Assembly: GCA_018716755.1 (NCBI GenBank)
Contig: DVJN01000217.1
Span: 1 to 42,295, forward strand
Direction: 5' to 3'
From: Candidatus Alectryocaccomicrobium excrementavium
GTDB taxonomy: Bacteria > Bacillota > Clostridia > Christensenellales > Aristaeellaceae
DNA length: 42,295 bases
Below are positions 35,901 through 42,295 of the stretch, piece by piece. The notes beneath the pieces were generated by a model. It was not told the origin of the DNA. It saw only the letters and a program-made list of their open reading frames with translations, and ran no database searches. The position numbers and the translations under genes were made by a program. How positions within the stretch are numbered: the first letter of the stretch is position 1; each line of letters starts with the position of its first letter.

Positions 35901-35980
35901 GCCAAGGCAAAGCCGCTCATCGAGGTGATGATCAGCATCAGAGCCATCGTCAGCGCAAGCACTCGTCCTTTCAGTTTCAT
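29912..35980 (-). CDS. Giant secreted Ig/FN3-LRR-BACON-dockerin protein
   Basis: 2022 residues. Signal peptide ends ALA-E at ~27. An acidic Glu/Pro/Ser-rich linker (about 115-155) is followed by alternating Ig-like and FN3-like beta-sandwich modules to ~1330 (FN3-like ones open PALVSEPTYTQG, VPAITSGTEI, ATPVLSSSED and the like). Residues ~1340-1750 are BspA-type leucine-rich repeats (SVTIPACISSIGANAFEGS pattern). Next comes a BACON-like domain (~1773-1860, GTFNLSSNTNWTIDTTDAW). Two dockerin repeats close the protein (GDVNRDGRISVSD and VNNDDRLSVSDVN). ATG 35980 follows GAGGGGG and lies after the promoter; the ORF-track ATG at 36034 is upstream of the transcription start. No enzyme domain is seen: a binding, adhesion or scaffold-docked surface protein is likely. 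Its cohesin partner is outside the window. Confidence 0.9.
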   Translation of the reverse strand: MKLKGRVLALTMALMLIITSMSGFALAESVSISVDATTSADGTTTVSASFSGFPANAGNATSTLEGGGKTLGPVDLDVNAEGQARFSNSFNMPAGSYTIKAQLDGAECGSASFEVKGAPAGDSSEPKEGENNEPSSPEGEQGNENEGEGGQVPSDAANGITLMSTESQNVETRNADEYDPQIDTRTRIEDGKLLIDVKITGLPEKVAVINTSVNNGSGTGAVADPEIKDGMYGVTLTANAVTPGAYKVTSYIKLENAAQEEADYALRDTITFVPVAPALVSEPTYTQGASYTLIWESDVEYADANIAYEVSYWGLPENAEEEDWIVIQSDTDTKLYLSSSDLAKYGTKYSVRAIATVDEEKFEGDRLEVNLTATDAPEVGIDVSDVALNSEGNATVTAIVTVPEGATIDYVRICNASGVIDTLTAAEGEPSKYTYTIYKAGDYYIEAKVNGVVSQQAFKVTEYVHPVTVNVVVGADSITATFANLPEGVQQVCINVQDAAGNKQKEYFAVEEGTVAFTTKEAAVNALLKTPGQYTIIASYEDGGNWYYPESTEAAKNYVSHKVALNAPTVAETGTYTPGEDYTLTWNYNTDQYAEGVEITYAVAMLKGDDPNSTDDADWEVLKTGLTENSYAISASYFESTGSHTFGVRAVYEAGKMRSAIDTITLTNEGSPRFVKAPETLLYPDENGKYTLSAEIEGVDSLTIAALNTEFAQDHFTAENGTVKIETTFSIGDPMFSTTTVCFRADGEEEDIEALTTTIQLAPAVPAITSGTEIEHNAGEALTITWNAVGGAEDYIVKIDGKEHSTITGTSITIPGGNFEDGKSYAITIEARKGSGETAVVGKPATVNVAVGTQPLSEGTFTVEEALLGSNNSAKVRISATNLDPRVDTITIRRGADAQTYTDLTQPMEFSFQATSTEIVLVIEQKDSESGLTRQSQLNVALIIESSLPRFDLSANEVSMSVEGAKFNLTVYNLPEDAQRLAVKVGEEKIDTIQVTDALRDANGNITLEIGGTAYPFKVLSKPGEYSVRVTYQDGAGDWPQIGEIASLTVKPATPVLSSSEDTISAGDGYILTFTDDVKNEYGVTYEYAFQDEAGAYGAWTQTAEKTVTIPADSLPDAETFTIGVRAQSGGVYSDIATVRVSTKALSMTIEPEVIAFTGKDQTVTVTLKGIGQAHRGETAGLYFNGSTTAMTTETISDTGTVTLVLKTAAGYGMHTLEVRVGDTVLATGSITVGPAAPAIVTADPLNIATPTNVSVMFTPVSGADGYRLQMTGGDKTYVTTTPASSTLTTMLIYSSNFAANTTYTVALSAYITIDNVKVYGPAETMTIIVGAGGGSEDPDTGEMVSGDYKYTITGTTATITGYTGTASNITLPTNLGGRVVTAIGDGAFQNNATVTSVTIPACISSIGANAFEGSELLQVNGMQGVTSMGAYAFANTDLTAFTIPSGLVGLPEGALMNTRITGIIIPTSLVSIGAKAFSGCTQLANYVGAAGKGTGYRLTSIGSGAFNGCTKLTSLYIPSSVTSISSDFVDGCTNLAAFEVHGSNPNFLDFDGVLFTRSYSTTLLRFPPAKNISELKLSTINDETPATIVAIASGAFANSRYLKSVTLPSTITSISANAFLNSSITSISIPTSVTSIGTGAFQGSSLASVIIPSSVKTISNRAFQSCKNLTSVTINSGATHINPYAFYNCTSLTKVSIPTTVTYIGDYAFANCSSLEEISIPDSVTTIATGAFSGANQNLRIHCVENSAAYVYAKENGINVYVEAFVPRLSTDLLTNQSLLATYRAGAGGTFNLSSNTNWTIDTTDAWLTVYNRTTDPTGASAARTISGTGNASIGIMVTQNTGTTARQSSLKILWKDANNLQQLITVNVYQEPRSEALDSQIVVNAGAPYRQVEESGIEYLYNIPAGTTAQTLMGNLNDGLGRFQVNDRNGASVAATATIATGYTITMLDVNGNEVETATLSIAGDVNRDGRISVSDINLTIDVFLKTEVVRHEQWLAANVNNDDRLSVSDVNAIIDLYLG

Positions 35981-36024
35981 GGTCAATTCCCCCTCAAACA
36001 AGGTATTTGTATCCATCTGCGGGT

Positions 36025-36053
36025 ATTCTATCATATGTTTCGGGACTTGTCAA
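36025..36053 (-). promoter_or_regulatory. Promoter of the dockerin/LRR protein gene
   Basis: Minus strand TTGACA (36048-36053), 17 bases, TAGAAT (36025-36030). Expected start near 36018, which leaves about 38 bases of leader and settles the start codon at 35980. Confidence 0.85.
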
Positions 36054-36124
36054 TTGGTATGACGAAAATATTTCAAATTTTCTTGATTATATTACAATGT
36101 GGGAGGTATCCTTTGCGGATGGAA

Positions 36125-36166
36125 ATAAATGGAATCACAGCCGGGGCGACCGGCGATTCCATTTAT
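36125..36166. repeat. Perfect 12-bp inverted repeat in an intergenic gap
   Basis: ATAAATGGAATC and GATTCCATTTAT flank an 18-base loop that contains its own CCGG/CCGG pair. It lies between the GT2 terminator and the dockerin-gene promoter, about 70 bases upstream of the -35. No T tract follows on either strand. Could be a regulator site, a small structured RNA or a miniature repeat. Confidence 0.6.
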
Positions 36167-36227
36167 GCTATATATAATAGTAGATAAATTTTTGACGGGT
36201 CGTGAAATGGCTCGAAATATGTCGCTG

Positions 36228-36263
36228 GCAAAAAACAAACCCCGGTCTGCAAACGAACCGGGG
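36228..36263 (-). terminator. Intrinsic terminator of the GT2 gene
   Basis: CCCCGGT and ACCGGGG (seven pairs, ten-base loop) followed on the minus strand by TTTGTTTTTTG. It lies about 20 bases after the GT2 stop codon. Confidence 0.9.
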
Positions 36264-36284
36264 CTGAAATATTTGCGTAACAGA

Positions 36285-36968
36285 CTAAAGTTTCTTTTTC
36301 CTGGCGCGCATTTTCTTTTTCCAGCCCAGCAGCAGGCGGTAAACGCGCTTGCCATCGCGCAGGGTGTGGAAGTGGGAACCGCGGTTGTTATCGATATAAA
36401 CGGTTTCGATTTCCACTTCGCGAATGGGCAGGCCGCGGTGGCAGGCGTCCAGCAACATGTTCATTTCGTATTCATAGCGGTCGCCTTCCAAATCCTGGCA
36501 CACGCCCACGTAGCTTTGCGGAATGCCGCGCAGGCCGGTTTGCGTGTCGGAAATCCAGCGGTGCGTAACCAGCGCGAAGGTAAGGCAGGTGAGCGTGTTG
36601 CCCATTTTGGAGCGCAGGGGCATTTCGCGCTTGCGGCGCACGCCCATTACCAGCGCGCCATCAATGGCGCGGGCGATTTTCTCAATGTCGCTGGGGGTGT
36701 GCTGCCCGTCGCAATCGGCGGTGACGACGTTATAGCCGCTCAGGGTTTTCAGCCCCGTGCGGATGGCCGCGCCCTTGCCGCGGTTTTGCGCGTGCCGCTC
36801 CAGCGAGCACAACGCGCTCACCTGGGCGAAAATGGGCTCATATTCCGGGCCGCTCCCATCGTCCACCACCACGATGCGGCCGATAAACGCACGCTCGCGC
36901 AGCGCGCGCAGCAGATCGAGCAGGCTTTCGTCCGGCTTATAGGCCGGGATGACTACGGCGGTTGCCAT
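36285..36968 (-). CDS. Glycosyltransferase family 2 (polyprenyl-P-mannose/glucose synthase-like)
   Basis: 227 residues, a single GT-A domain with no membrane helix. AVVIPAYKPDESL and IVVVDDGSG bind the nucleotide sugar, DCDGQH holds the DxD metal site, and SDTQTGLRGIP is typical of the dolichyl/undecaprenyl-phosphate sugar synthase-like GT2 branch. The basic tail WKKKMRARKKKL could sit at the membrane. If it makes a polyprenyl-phosphate sugar it could feed a GT-C enzyme such as the one at 4663, but that link is speculative. AAGGAG is eight bases before ATG 36968. Flanked by its own promoter and terminator, so monocistronic. Confidence 0.9.
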   Translation of the reverse strand: MATAVVIPAYKPDESLLDLLRALRERAFIGRIVVVDDGSGPEYEPIFAQVSALCSLERHAQNRGKGAAIRTGLKTLSGYNVVTADCDGQHTPSDIEKIARAIDGALVMGVRRKREMPLRSKMGNTLTCLTFALVTHRWISDTQTGLRGIPQSYVGVCQDLEGDRYEYEMNMLLDACHRGLPIREVEIETVYIDNNRGSHFHTLRDGKRVYRLLLGWKKKMRARKKKL

Positions 36969-37024
36969 ATGATAGCTCCTTGTTTCCGGTTATGCCATTG
37001 GCGGCTGCTTATAAGATACCCTGT

Positions 37025-37054
37025 ATTATACCATGCCTGCCGCGCAAAAGCCAA
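37025..37054 (-). promoter_or_regulatory. Promoter of the GT2 gene
   Basis: Minus strand TTGGCT (37049-37054), 18 bases, TATAAT (37025-37030). The stretch from 37055 to 37214 beyond it is AT-rich with no gene; it holds a weak ATTTCC/GGAAAT hairpin near 37180-37195 with a T run after it, of doubtful meaning. Confidence 0.65.
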
Positions 37055-37214
37055 TTCCAATTTGCGCAAGAAACTGTGAAGAAATCCATAAAAAAATCTC
37101 CGCGGGTGAAAAAATTCATTCTTGTGCGCAAAGTGCAGGATTTCTTGCAAAGTAAAAATATCATTAAATCTGGAATTTCCGGCAGGAAATCGCGTTTTTT
37201 GCCCTGCGCGTGAA

Positions 37215-37243
37215 TTGACATGCGGAAAAAAACATGCTATAAT
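37215..37243 (+). promoter_or_regulatory. Strong sigma-A promoter of rpoB-rpoC
   Basis: TTGACA (37215-37220), 17 bases, TATAAT (37238-37243), a perfect consensus match. Start expected near 37250, about 185 bases ahead of rpoB. Confidence 0.92.
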
Positions 37244-37249
37244 ACTAAA

Positions 37250-37435
37250 TTGCACTCATATGGACAAAGTGCCGGATTTTCTGTCCCCTCGCGGGGCAAA
37301 TCCCCTTTTTCAGCGCTTGCGCTCATTGTACACCGTTTTGGGCAAAAGCGCAATAGGGGAAATCGCGAAAATTTTACGCGGCCCGGCATGGGAAGTTTTC
37401 ATGAATTGCGAGGCTCATGAAGGGGTGATTGCGAA
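37250..37435 (+). promoter_or_regulatory. rpoB leader with possible attenuator
   Basis: About 185 bases of untranslated leader. CCCC (37285-37288), GGGG (37293-37296) and CCCC (37302-37305) allow two mutually exclusive short stems, the second followed directly by TTTTT (37306-37310). This has the form of a terminator and antiterminator, but stems of four to five pairs are weak. AAGGGGTGA lies before the rpoB ATG. A 130-codon ORF at 37122 covers this region and is taken as chance. Confidence 0.45.
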
Positions 37436-40400
37436 ATGCACGAGGTGCAGCAAGGCAAGCGGACGAGGCAATTCTTTTCCAAGATACACGAAGCGCTCGA
37501 AGTGCCGGATTTGATTGAGGTGCAGAAGCGTTCGTATCAGAACTTTCTCGACGAAGGGCTTCGCGAGGTGCTCGCTGACGCGTCTCCGATTACCGATTAC
37601 AGCGAAAGCCTGATGCTGGAGTTCGTCGATTATTCGCTCGACGAGCCGAAGAACACGATTGAACGCTGCCGGGAACGCGATTTGACATATGCCGCGCCGC
37701 TCAAGGTGACGGTGCGCCTCACCAACCGCGATACGCACGAGATGAAGGAAAGCGAGGTTTTCATGGGGGATTTCCCGCTGATGACCGAGCACGGCACATT
37801 CGTGATCAACGGCGCGGAGCGCGTCATCGTCAGCCAGCTGGTGCGCTCGCCGGGCGCGTATTTTTCCTGCACCATCGATAAGGGCGGCAGCCACTTGTAT
37901 GCCGCGCAGATGATCCCCAACCGGGGCGCGTGGATTGAGTTCGAAACCGATTCCAACGCCGTGGTGTATTGCCGCATCGACCGCGCCCGCAAGCTGCCGG
38001 TGACGGTGCTTTTGCGCGCGTTGGGCGTGGAGAGCGATGCGGAGATCATCGATCTGTTTGGCGGCGACGAGCGCGTTTCCGCCACCATCGCGCGCGACGG
38101 TTCGGCCGAGGACAAGAACGAGCATGGCCGCACCCGCCGCGAGCAGGCGTTGATTGAGATTTACAACAAGCTGCGTCCGGGCGAGCCGCCTTCCGTGGAG
38201 AGCGCCACGCAGCTGATGCACAATTTGTTCTTCGATCCCAAGCGGTACGATCTCGCCCGCGTGGGCCGCTATAAATTCAATAAGAAGCTGGCGCTTGCTT
38301 TGCGCATCGACGGCCGCGAAGCGGTGGAAACGCTGGCGCATCCCGCCACGGGCGAACTTCTGGTGGAAGCGGGCAGCGTGATCGACACCGAAACCGCCTG
38401 GCGCATCCAGAACGCGGGCATCAACCGCGTGACCGTGATGGTGGATGGCCGCGAGATCAACGTGATTGGCAACAACTTTGTGGATTTCCGCATTTATATG
38501 GAAGAGAGCGAGCCGGAACTGTATAAGCAGTTCGATGCGGAAAAGGTGGATGTGCGCGAGCGCGTGCACCTGCCCACCCTGCTCTCGATCATCGAGCGCG
38601 TGCGCGCCGATGGCGTGGATTTCAATCAGGCGCTGAACGACAACATGACCCAGCTGGTGCCCAAGCACATTTTGGTGGACGATATCCTGGCTGCGGTGAG
38701 CTATCAGTTCGGCCTGTTCTATGGCATTGGCGATGTGGACGATATCGACCACATGGGCAACCGCCGCCTGCGCTCCGTGGGCGAGCTTTTGCAGAACCAG
38801 ATTCGCGTGGGCATGTCGCGCCTGGAGCGCGGCGTGAAGGAGCGCATGGCCATTCAGGATTTGAGCAAGGCGCGCCCGCAGGATCTGATCAACATCCGGC
38901 CCGTTTCGGCCACGATCAAGGAATTCTTCGGTTCTTCGCAGCTTTCGCAGTTCATGGACCAGCCCAACCCGCTGGCCGAGCTTACGCATAAGCGCCGCCT
39001 TTCCGCGCTGGGCCCCGGCGGCCTGAACCGCGACCGCGCGTCCTTCGCCGTGCGCGATGTGCACTATTCGCACTATTCGCGCATCTGCCCCATTGAAACG
39101 CCTGAAGGCCCGAACATCGGCCTGATCGGTTCTCTGGCCACCTACGCGCGCATCAACGATTACGGCTTTATCGAGGCGCCCTACCGCCGCATCGACAAAA
39201 AGACCGGCACCGTTACCGACGATATCGAGTATATGACCGCGGACGAAGAGGACCGCTACGTCATCGCCCAGGCCACCGAGCCCCTCACCGAGGATGGGCA
39301 CTTTGTGAAGCCGCGCGTCACCGTGCGCAAGCGCGAGGAGATCATCGAGGTGGACGCCAACCAGGTGGACTATATCGACGTGAGCCCGCGCCAGCTGATT
39401 TCCGTGGCCACGGGCATGATCCCCTTCCTGGAAAACGACGACGCCAACCGCGCGCTGATGGGTTCGAACATGCAGCGCCAGGCCGTGCCGCTGCTGGTGC
39501 CGGAAGCGCCCATCGTGGGCACCGGCATCGAGTACAAGGCCGCGTGCGATTCCGGCGTAGTGCTGCTCGCGCGCGAGGCGGGTATCGTCAAGCGCGTGAC
39601 GGCGGATGAAATCATCATCCGCACGGACGAGGGCGCGGACCAGCGCTACCGGCTTTCCAAGTTCGTGCGCTCCAACCAGGGCACCTGCATCAACCAGCAT
39701 CCGATCGTGAAAGAGGGCGAGCGCGTGGAAAAGCGCCAGCCCATCGCCGATGGCCCCTCTACCGACGAGGGCGAAATCGCCCTGGGCCGCAACGTGCTGA
39801 TCGGTTTTATGACGTGGGAAGGCTATAACTATGAGGACGCCGTGCTGCTCAGCGAGCGCCTGGTGAAGGACGACGTTTACACTTCGATCCACATTGAGGA
39901 ATACGAATCCGAGGCCCGCGACACCAAGCTGGGGCCGGAGGAGATCACGCGCGATATTTCCGGCGTGGGCGAAGAGGCCCTGCGCGATTTGGATGAGCGC
40001 GGCATCATCCGCATCGGCGCGGAAGTGCGCGCGAACGATATTCTGGTGGGCAAGGTCACGCCCAAGGGCGAAACCGAGCTTACTGCCGAAGAACGCCTGC
40101 TGCGCGCCATTTTCGGCGACAAGGTGCGCGAAGTGCGCGATACTTCGCTGCGCGTGCCGCACGGCGAGTTCGGCATCGTGGTGGATGTGAAGCTGTTCAC
40201 GCGCGAAAACCGCGATGAGCTCTCCCCGGGCGTGAACCAGATGGTGCGCGTGTACATCGCCCAGAAGCGCAAAATCTCCGTGGGCGATAAGATGGCAGGC
40301 CGCCACGGCAACAAGGGCGTGGTCAGCCGCATTTTGCCGGAAGAGGATATGCCCTTCCTGGCGGATGGCACGCCGCTGGACATCGTGCTCAACCCGCTGG

Positions 40401-41209
40401 GCGTGCCCAGCCGCATGAACATCGGCCAGGTGCTGGAAGTCCACCTGGGGCTCGCCGCCCGCGCGCTGGGTTGGCACGTCGCCACCCCGGTGTTCGATGG
40501 CGCGCGCGAGGAGGACATTGTCGAGCTGCTCGAAATGGCCGGCAAGAAGGAAGACAGCGGCGAGCTCTTCGACGCGAAGGGCCGGCCGACCATCCAGTTC
40601 TCCAAGTGCGGCATTACCTCCAGCGGCAAGCTGGAATTGTACGATGGCCGCACCGGCGATAAATTCGATAACCCCGTGACCGTTGGCTATATGTATATGC
40701 TCAAGCTCCACCATCTGGTGGACGATAAGATCCACGCGCGCGCAACCGGCCCCTATTCGCTGGTGACGCAGCAACCGCTGGGCGGCAAGGCACAGTTCGG
40801 CGGCCAGCGCTTCGGCGAAATGGAAGTTTGGGCGCTGGAAGCCTACGGCGCGGCGCACGTGCTGCAGGAAATCCTCACCGTGAAGAGCGACGACGTGTCC
40901 GGCCGCGTCAAGACCTACGAGGCCATTGTGAAGGGCGAAAACATCCCCGAACCGGGCATCCCGGAATCCTTTAAGGTCTTGATCAAGGAACTGCAATCCC
41001 TGGCGCTGGACATCAAGGTGCTTTCCGCCGATAAGCAGGAAATCCAGATCCGCGAACTGGACGACGATGGCGACGACGAAAGCGAATTCAAGGACGAGCT
41101 GTCGCCGGGCCTCTCTCTGGAAGCCTTTGCGGATGAGGACAACGAGGCGGAAACGTTTGATTTCGACGATCTCGAGCTGGGCGGCGACCTGTTTGACGAC
41201 GATTTTTAA
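37436..41209 (+). CDS. rpoB: RNA polymerase beta subunit
   Basis: 1257 residues, catalytic subunit of RNA polymerase. N-terminal [18 protein letters not shown], then [19 protein letters not shown], the rifampicin region [20 protein letters not shown] (from about residue 497) and [18 protein letters not shown]; the residues most often changed in resistance (Asp after FM, His before KRR, Ser before ALGP) are unmodified, so no resistance is indicated. C-terminal [20 protein letters not shown] is intact. A Firmicute-like acidic tail (about 1205-1257) ends DLFDDDF. ATG 37436 is used. rpoC follows after 19 bases. Unlike the usual Firmicute order, no rplJ-rplL precedes it. Confidence 0.99.
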   Translation: MHEVQQGKRTRQFFSKIHEALEVPDLIEVQKRSYQNFLDEGLREVLADASPITDYSESLMLEFVDYSLDEPKNTIERCRERDLTYAAPLKVTVRLTNRDTHEMKESEVFMGDFPLMTEHGTFVINGAERVIVSQLVRSPGAYFSCTIDKGGSHLYAAQMIPNRGAWIEFETDSNAVVYCRIDRARKLPVTVLLRALGVESDAEIIDLFGGDERVSATIARDGSAEDKNEHGRTRREQALIEIYNKLRPGEPPSVESATQLMHNLFFDPKRYDLARVGRYKFNKKLALALRIDGREAVETLAHPATGELLVEAGSVIDTETAWRIQNAGINRVTVMVDGREINVIGNNFVDFRIYMEESEPELYKQFDAEKVDVRERVHLPTLLSIIERVRADGVDFNQALNDNMTQLVPKHILVDDILAAVSYQFGLFYGIGDVDDIDHMGNRRLRSVGELLQNQIRVGMSRLERGVKERMAIQDLSKARPQDLINIRPVSATIKEFFGSSQLSQFMDQPNPLAELTHKRRLSALGPGGLNRDRASFAVRDVHYSHYSRICPIETPEGPNIGLIGSLATYARINDYGFIEAPYRRIDKKTGTVTDDIEYMTADEEDRYVIAQATEPLTEDGHFVKPRVTVRKREEIIEVDANQVDYIDVSPRQLISVATGMIPFLENDDANRALMGSNMQRQAVPLLVPEAPIVGTGIEYKAACDSGVVLLAREAGIVKRVTADEIIIRTDEGADQRYRLSKFVRSNQGTCINQHPIVKEGERVEKRQPIADGPSTDEGEIALGRNVLIGFMTWEGYNYEDAVLLSERLVKDDVYTSIHIEEYESEARDTKLGPEEITRDISGVGEEALRDLDERGIIRIGAEVRANDILVGKVTPKGETELTAEERLLRAIFGDKVREVRDTSLRVPHGEFGIVVDVKLFTRENRDELSPGVNQMVRVYIAQKRKISVGDKMAGRHGNKGVVSRILPEEDMPFLADGTPLDIVLNPLGVPSRMNIGQVLEVHLGLAARALGWHVATPVFDGAREEDIVELLEMAGKKEDSGELFDAKGRPTIQFSKCGITSSGKLELYDGRTGDKFDNPVTVGYMYMLKLHHLVDDKIHARATGPYSLVTQQPLGGKAQFGGQRFGEMEVWALEAYGAAHVLQEILTVKSDDVSGRVKTYEAIVKGENIPEPGIPESFKVLIKELQSLALDIKVLSADKQEIQIRELDDDGDDESEFKDELSPGLSLEAFADEDNEAETFDFDDLELGGDLFDDDF

Positions 41210-41213
41210 ATAG

Positions 41214-42295
<1,082 letters not shown>

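Noticed and set aside
37178-37206. Terminator for an unknown plus-strand transcript upstream of the rpoB promoter
   Set aside because: Only six pairs (ATTTCC/GGAAAT), with four bases before the T run and no gene on that strand to end.
37122-37514. 130-codon plus-strand ORF over the rpoB promoter and leader
   Set aside because: It runs through the consensus promoter and into rpoB out of frame, has no ribosome binding site and no recognisable domain.
38922-39060. Rifampicin resistance changes in RpoB
   Set aside because: Residues differing from E. coli (Pro after MDQ, Ala after NPL) are at positions that vary in Firmicutes, and the key Asp, His, Arg and Ser residues are unchanged.

Overview
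The window looks like part of the chromosome of a GC-rich, Gram-positive, plant-glycan-degrading anaerobe of the Clostridia. A Christensenellales/Aristaeellaceae-type gut or rumen lineage is my guess from gene content; no 16S gene is present to prove it. Supporting signs are LplABC-style sugar ABC transporters without a local ATPase, small DUF1540 and DUF6171 Cys-rich proteins, a dockerin/BspA-LRR surface protein, strong AGGAGG ribosome binding sites, canonical sigma-A promoters with 17-bp spacers, and an oxygen-sensitive glycyl radical enzyme.

Layout. (1) 1-3.1 kb: the end of a GH51 arabinofuranosidase gene, a DUF6171 protein, and a convergent GH29 fucosidase gene. (2) 3.2-7.1 kb, plus strand: D-amino-acid aminotransferase-like gene, flavodoxin-fold reductase and polytopic GT-C-like membrane protein (tightly coupled), then DUF1540 and FkbM methyltransferase genes. 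(3) 7.1-12.8 kb, minus strand: LacI regulator, then GH127 beta-L-arabinofuranosidase, a short unusual glycyl radical enzyme (GRE) and its radical-SAM activase, with a LacI-type operator just downstream of the GH127 promoter. (4) 12.9-24.0 kb: a pectin-type regulon. A minus-strand operon encodes two tandem-duplicated GH28-like beta-helix proteins, two ABC permeases, a solute-binding protein and a third GH28-like protein. A divergent plus-strand arm encodes an MFS transporter and a second LacI regulator. A near-identical operator lies just after the start of both divergent transcripts. (5) 24.0-24.5 kb: five tRNA genes (Val, Asp, Phe, Gly, Cys) on the minus strand with their own promoter. (6) 24.6-27.4 kb, minus strand: Mbeg1-like lipase, amidohydrolase and patatin genes. 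(7) 27.5-29.8 kb: feoA-feoB iron(II) uptake. (8) 29.9-36.0 kb: a giant secreted protein with Ig/FN3-like modules, BspA leucine-rich repeats, BACON and dockerin. (9) 36.3-37.0 kb: a GT2 glycosyltransferase. (10) 37.2 kb to the end: rpoB and the start of rpoC behind their own promoter.

How the genes fit together: the glycoside hydrolases (GH51, GH29, GH127, three GH28-like) all lack visible signal peptides where the N-terminus is present, so they probably act inside the cell on oligosaccharides imported by the ABC and MFS transporters. Two LacI regulators appear to control two separate sugar regulons with different operators. The most unusual item is the GRE. It keeps the catalytic Cys, the Glu two residues later and the radical Gly, but has the motifs ACWE and RVWGW, is only about 675 residues long, and sits between a beta-L-arabinofuranosidase and its activase. 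Its substrate cannot be read from the sequence.

Limits: all calls come from reading the sequence and the supplied ORF track. No database search was run, and domain positions are approximate.
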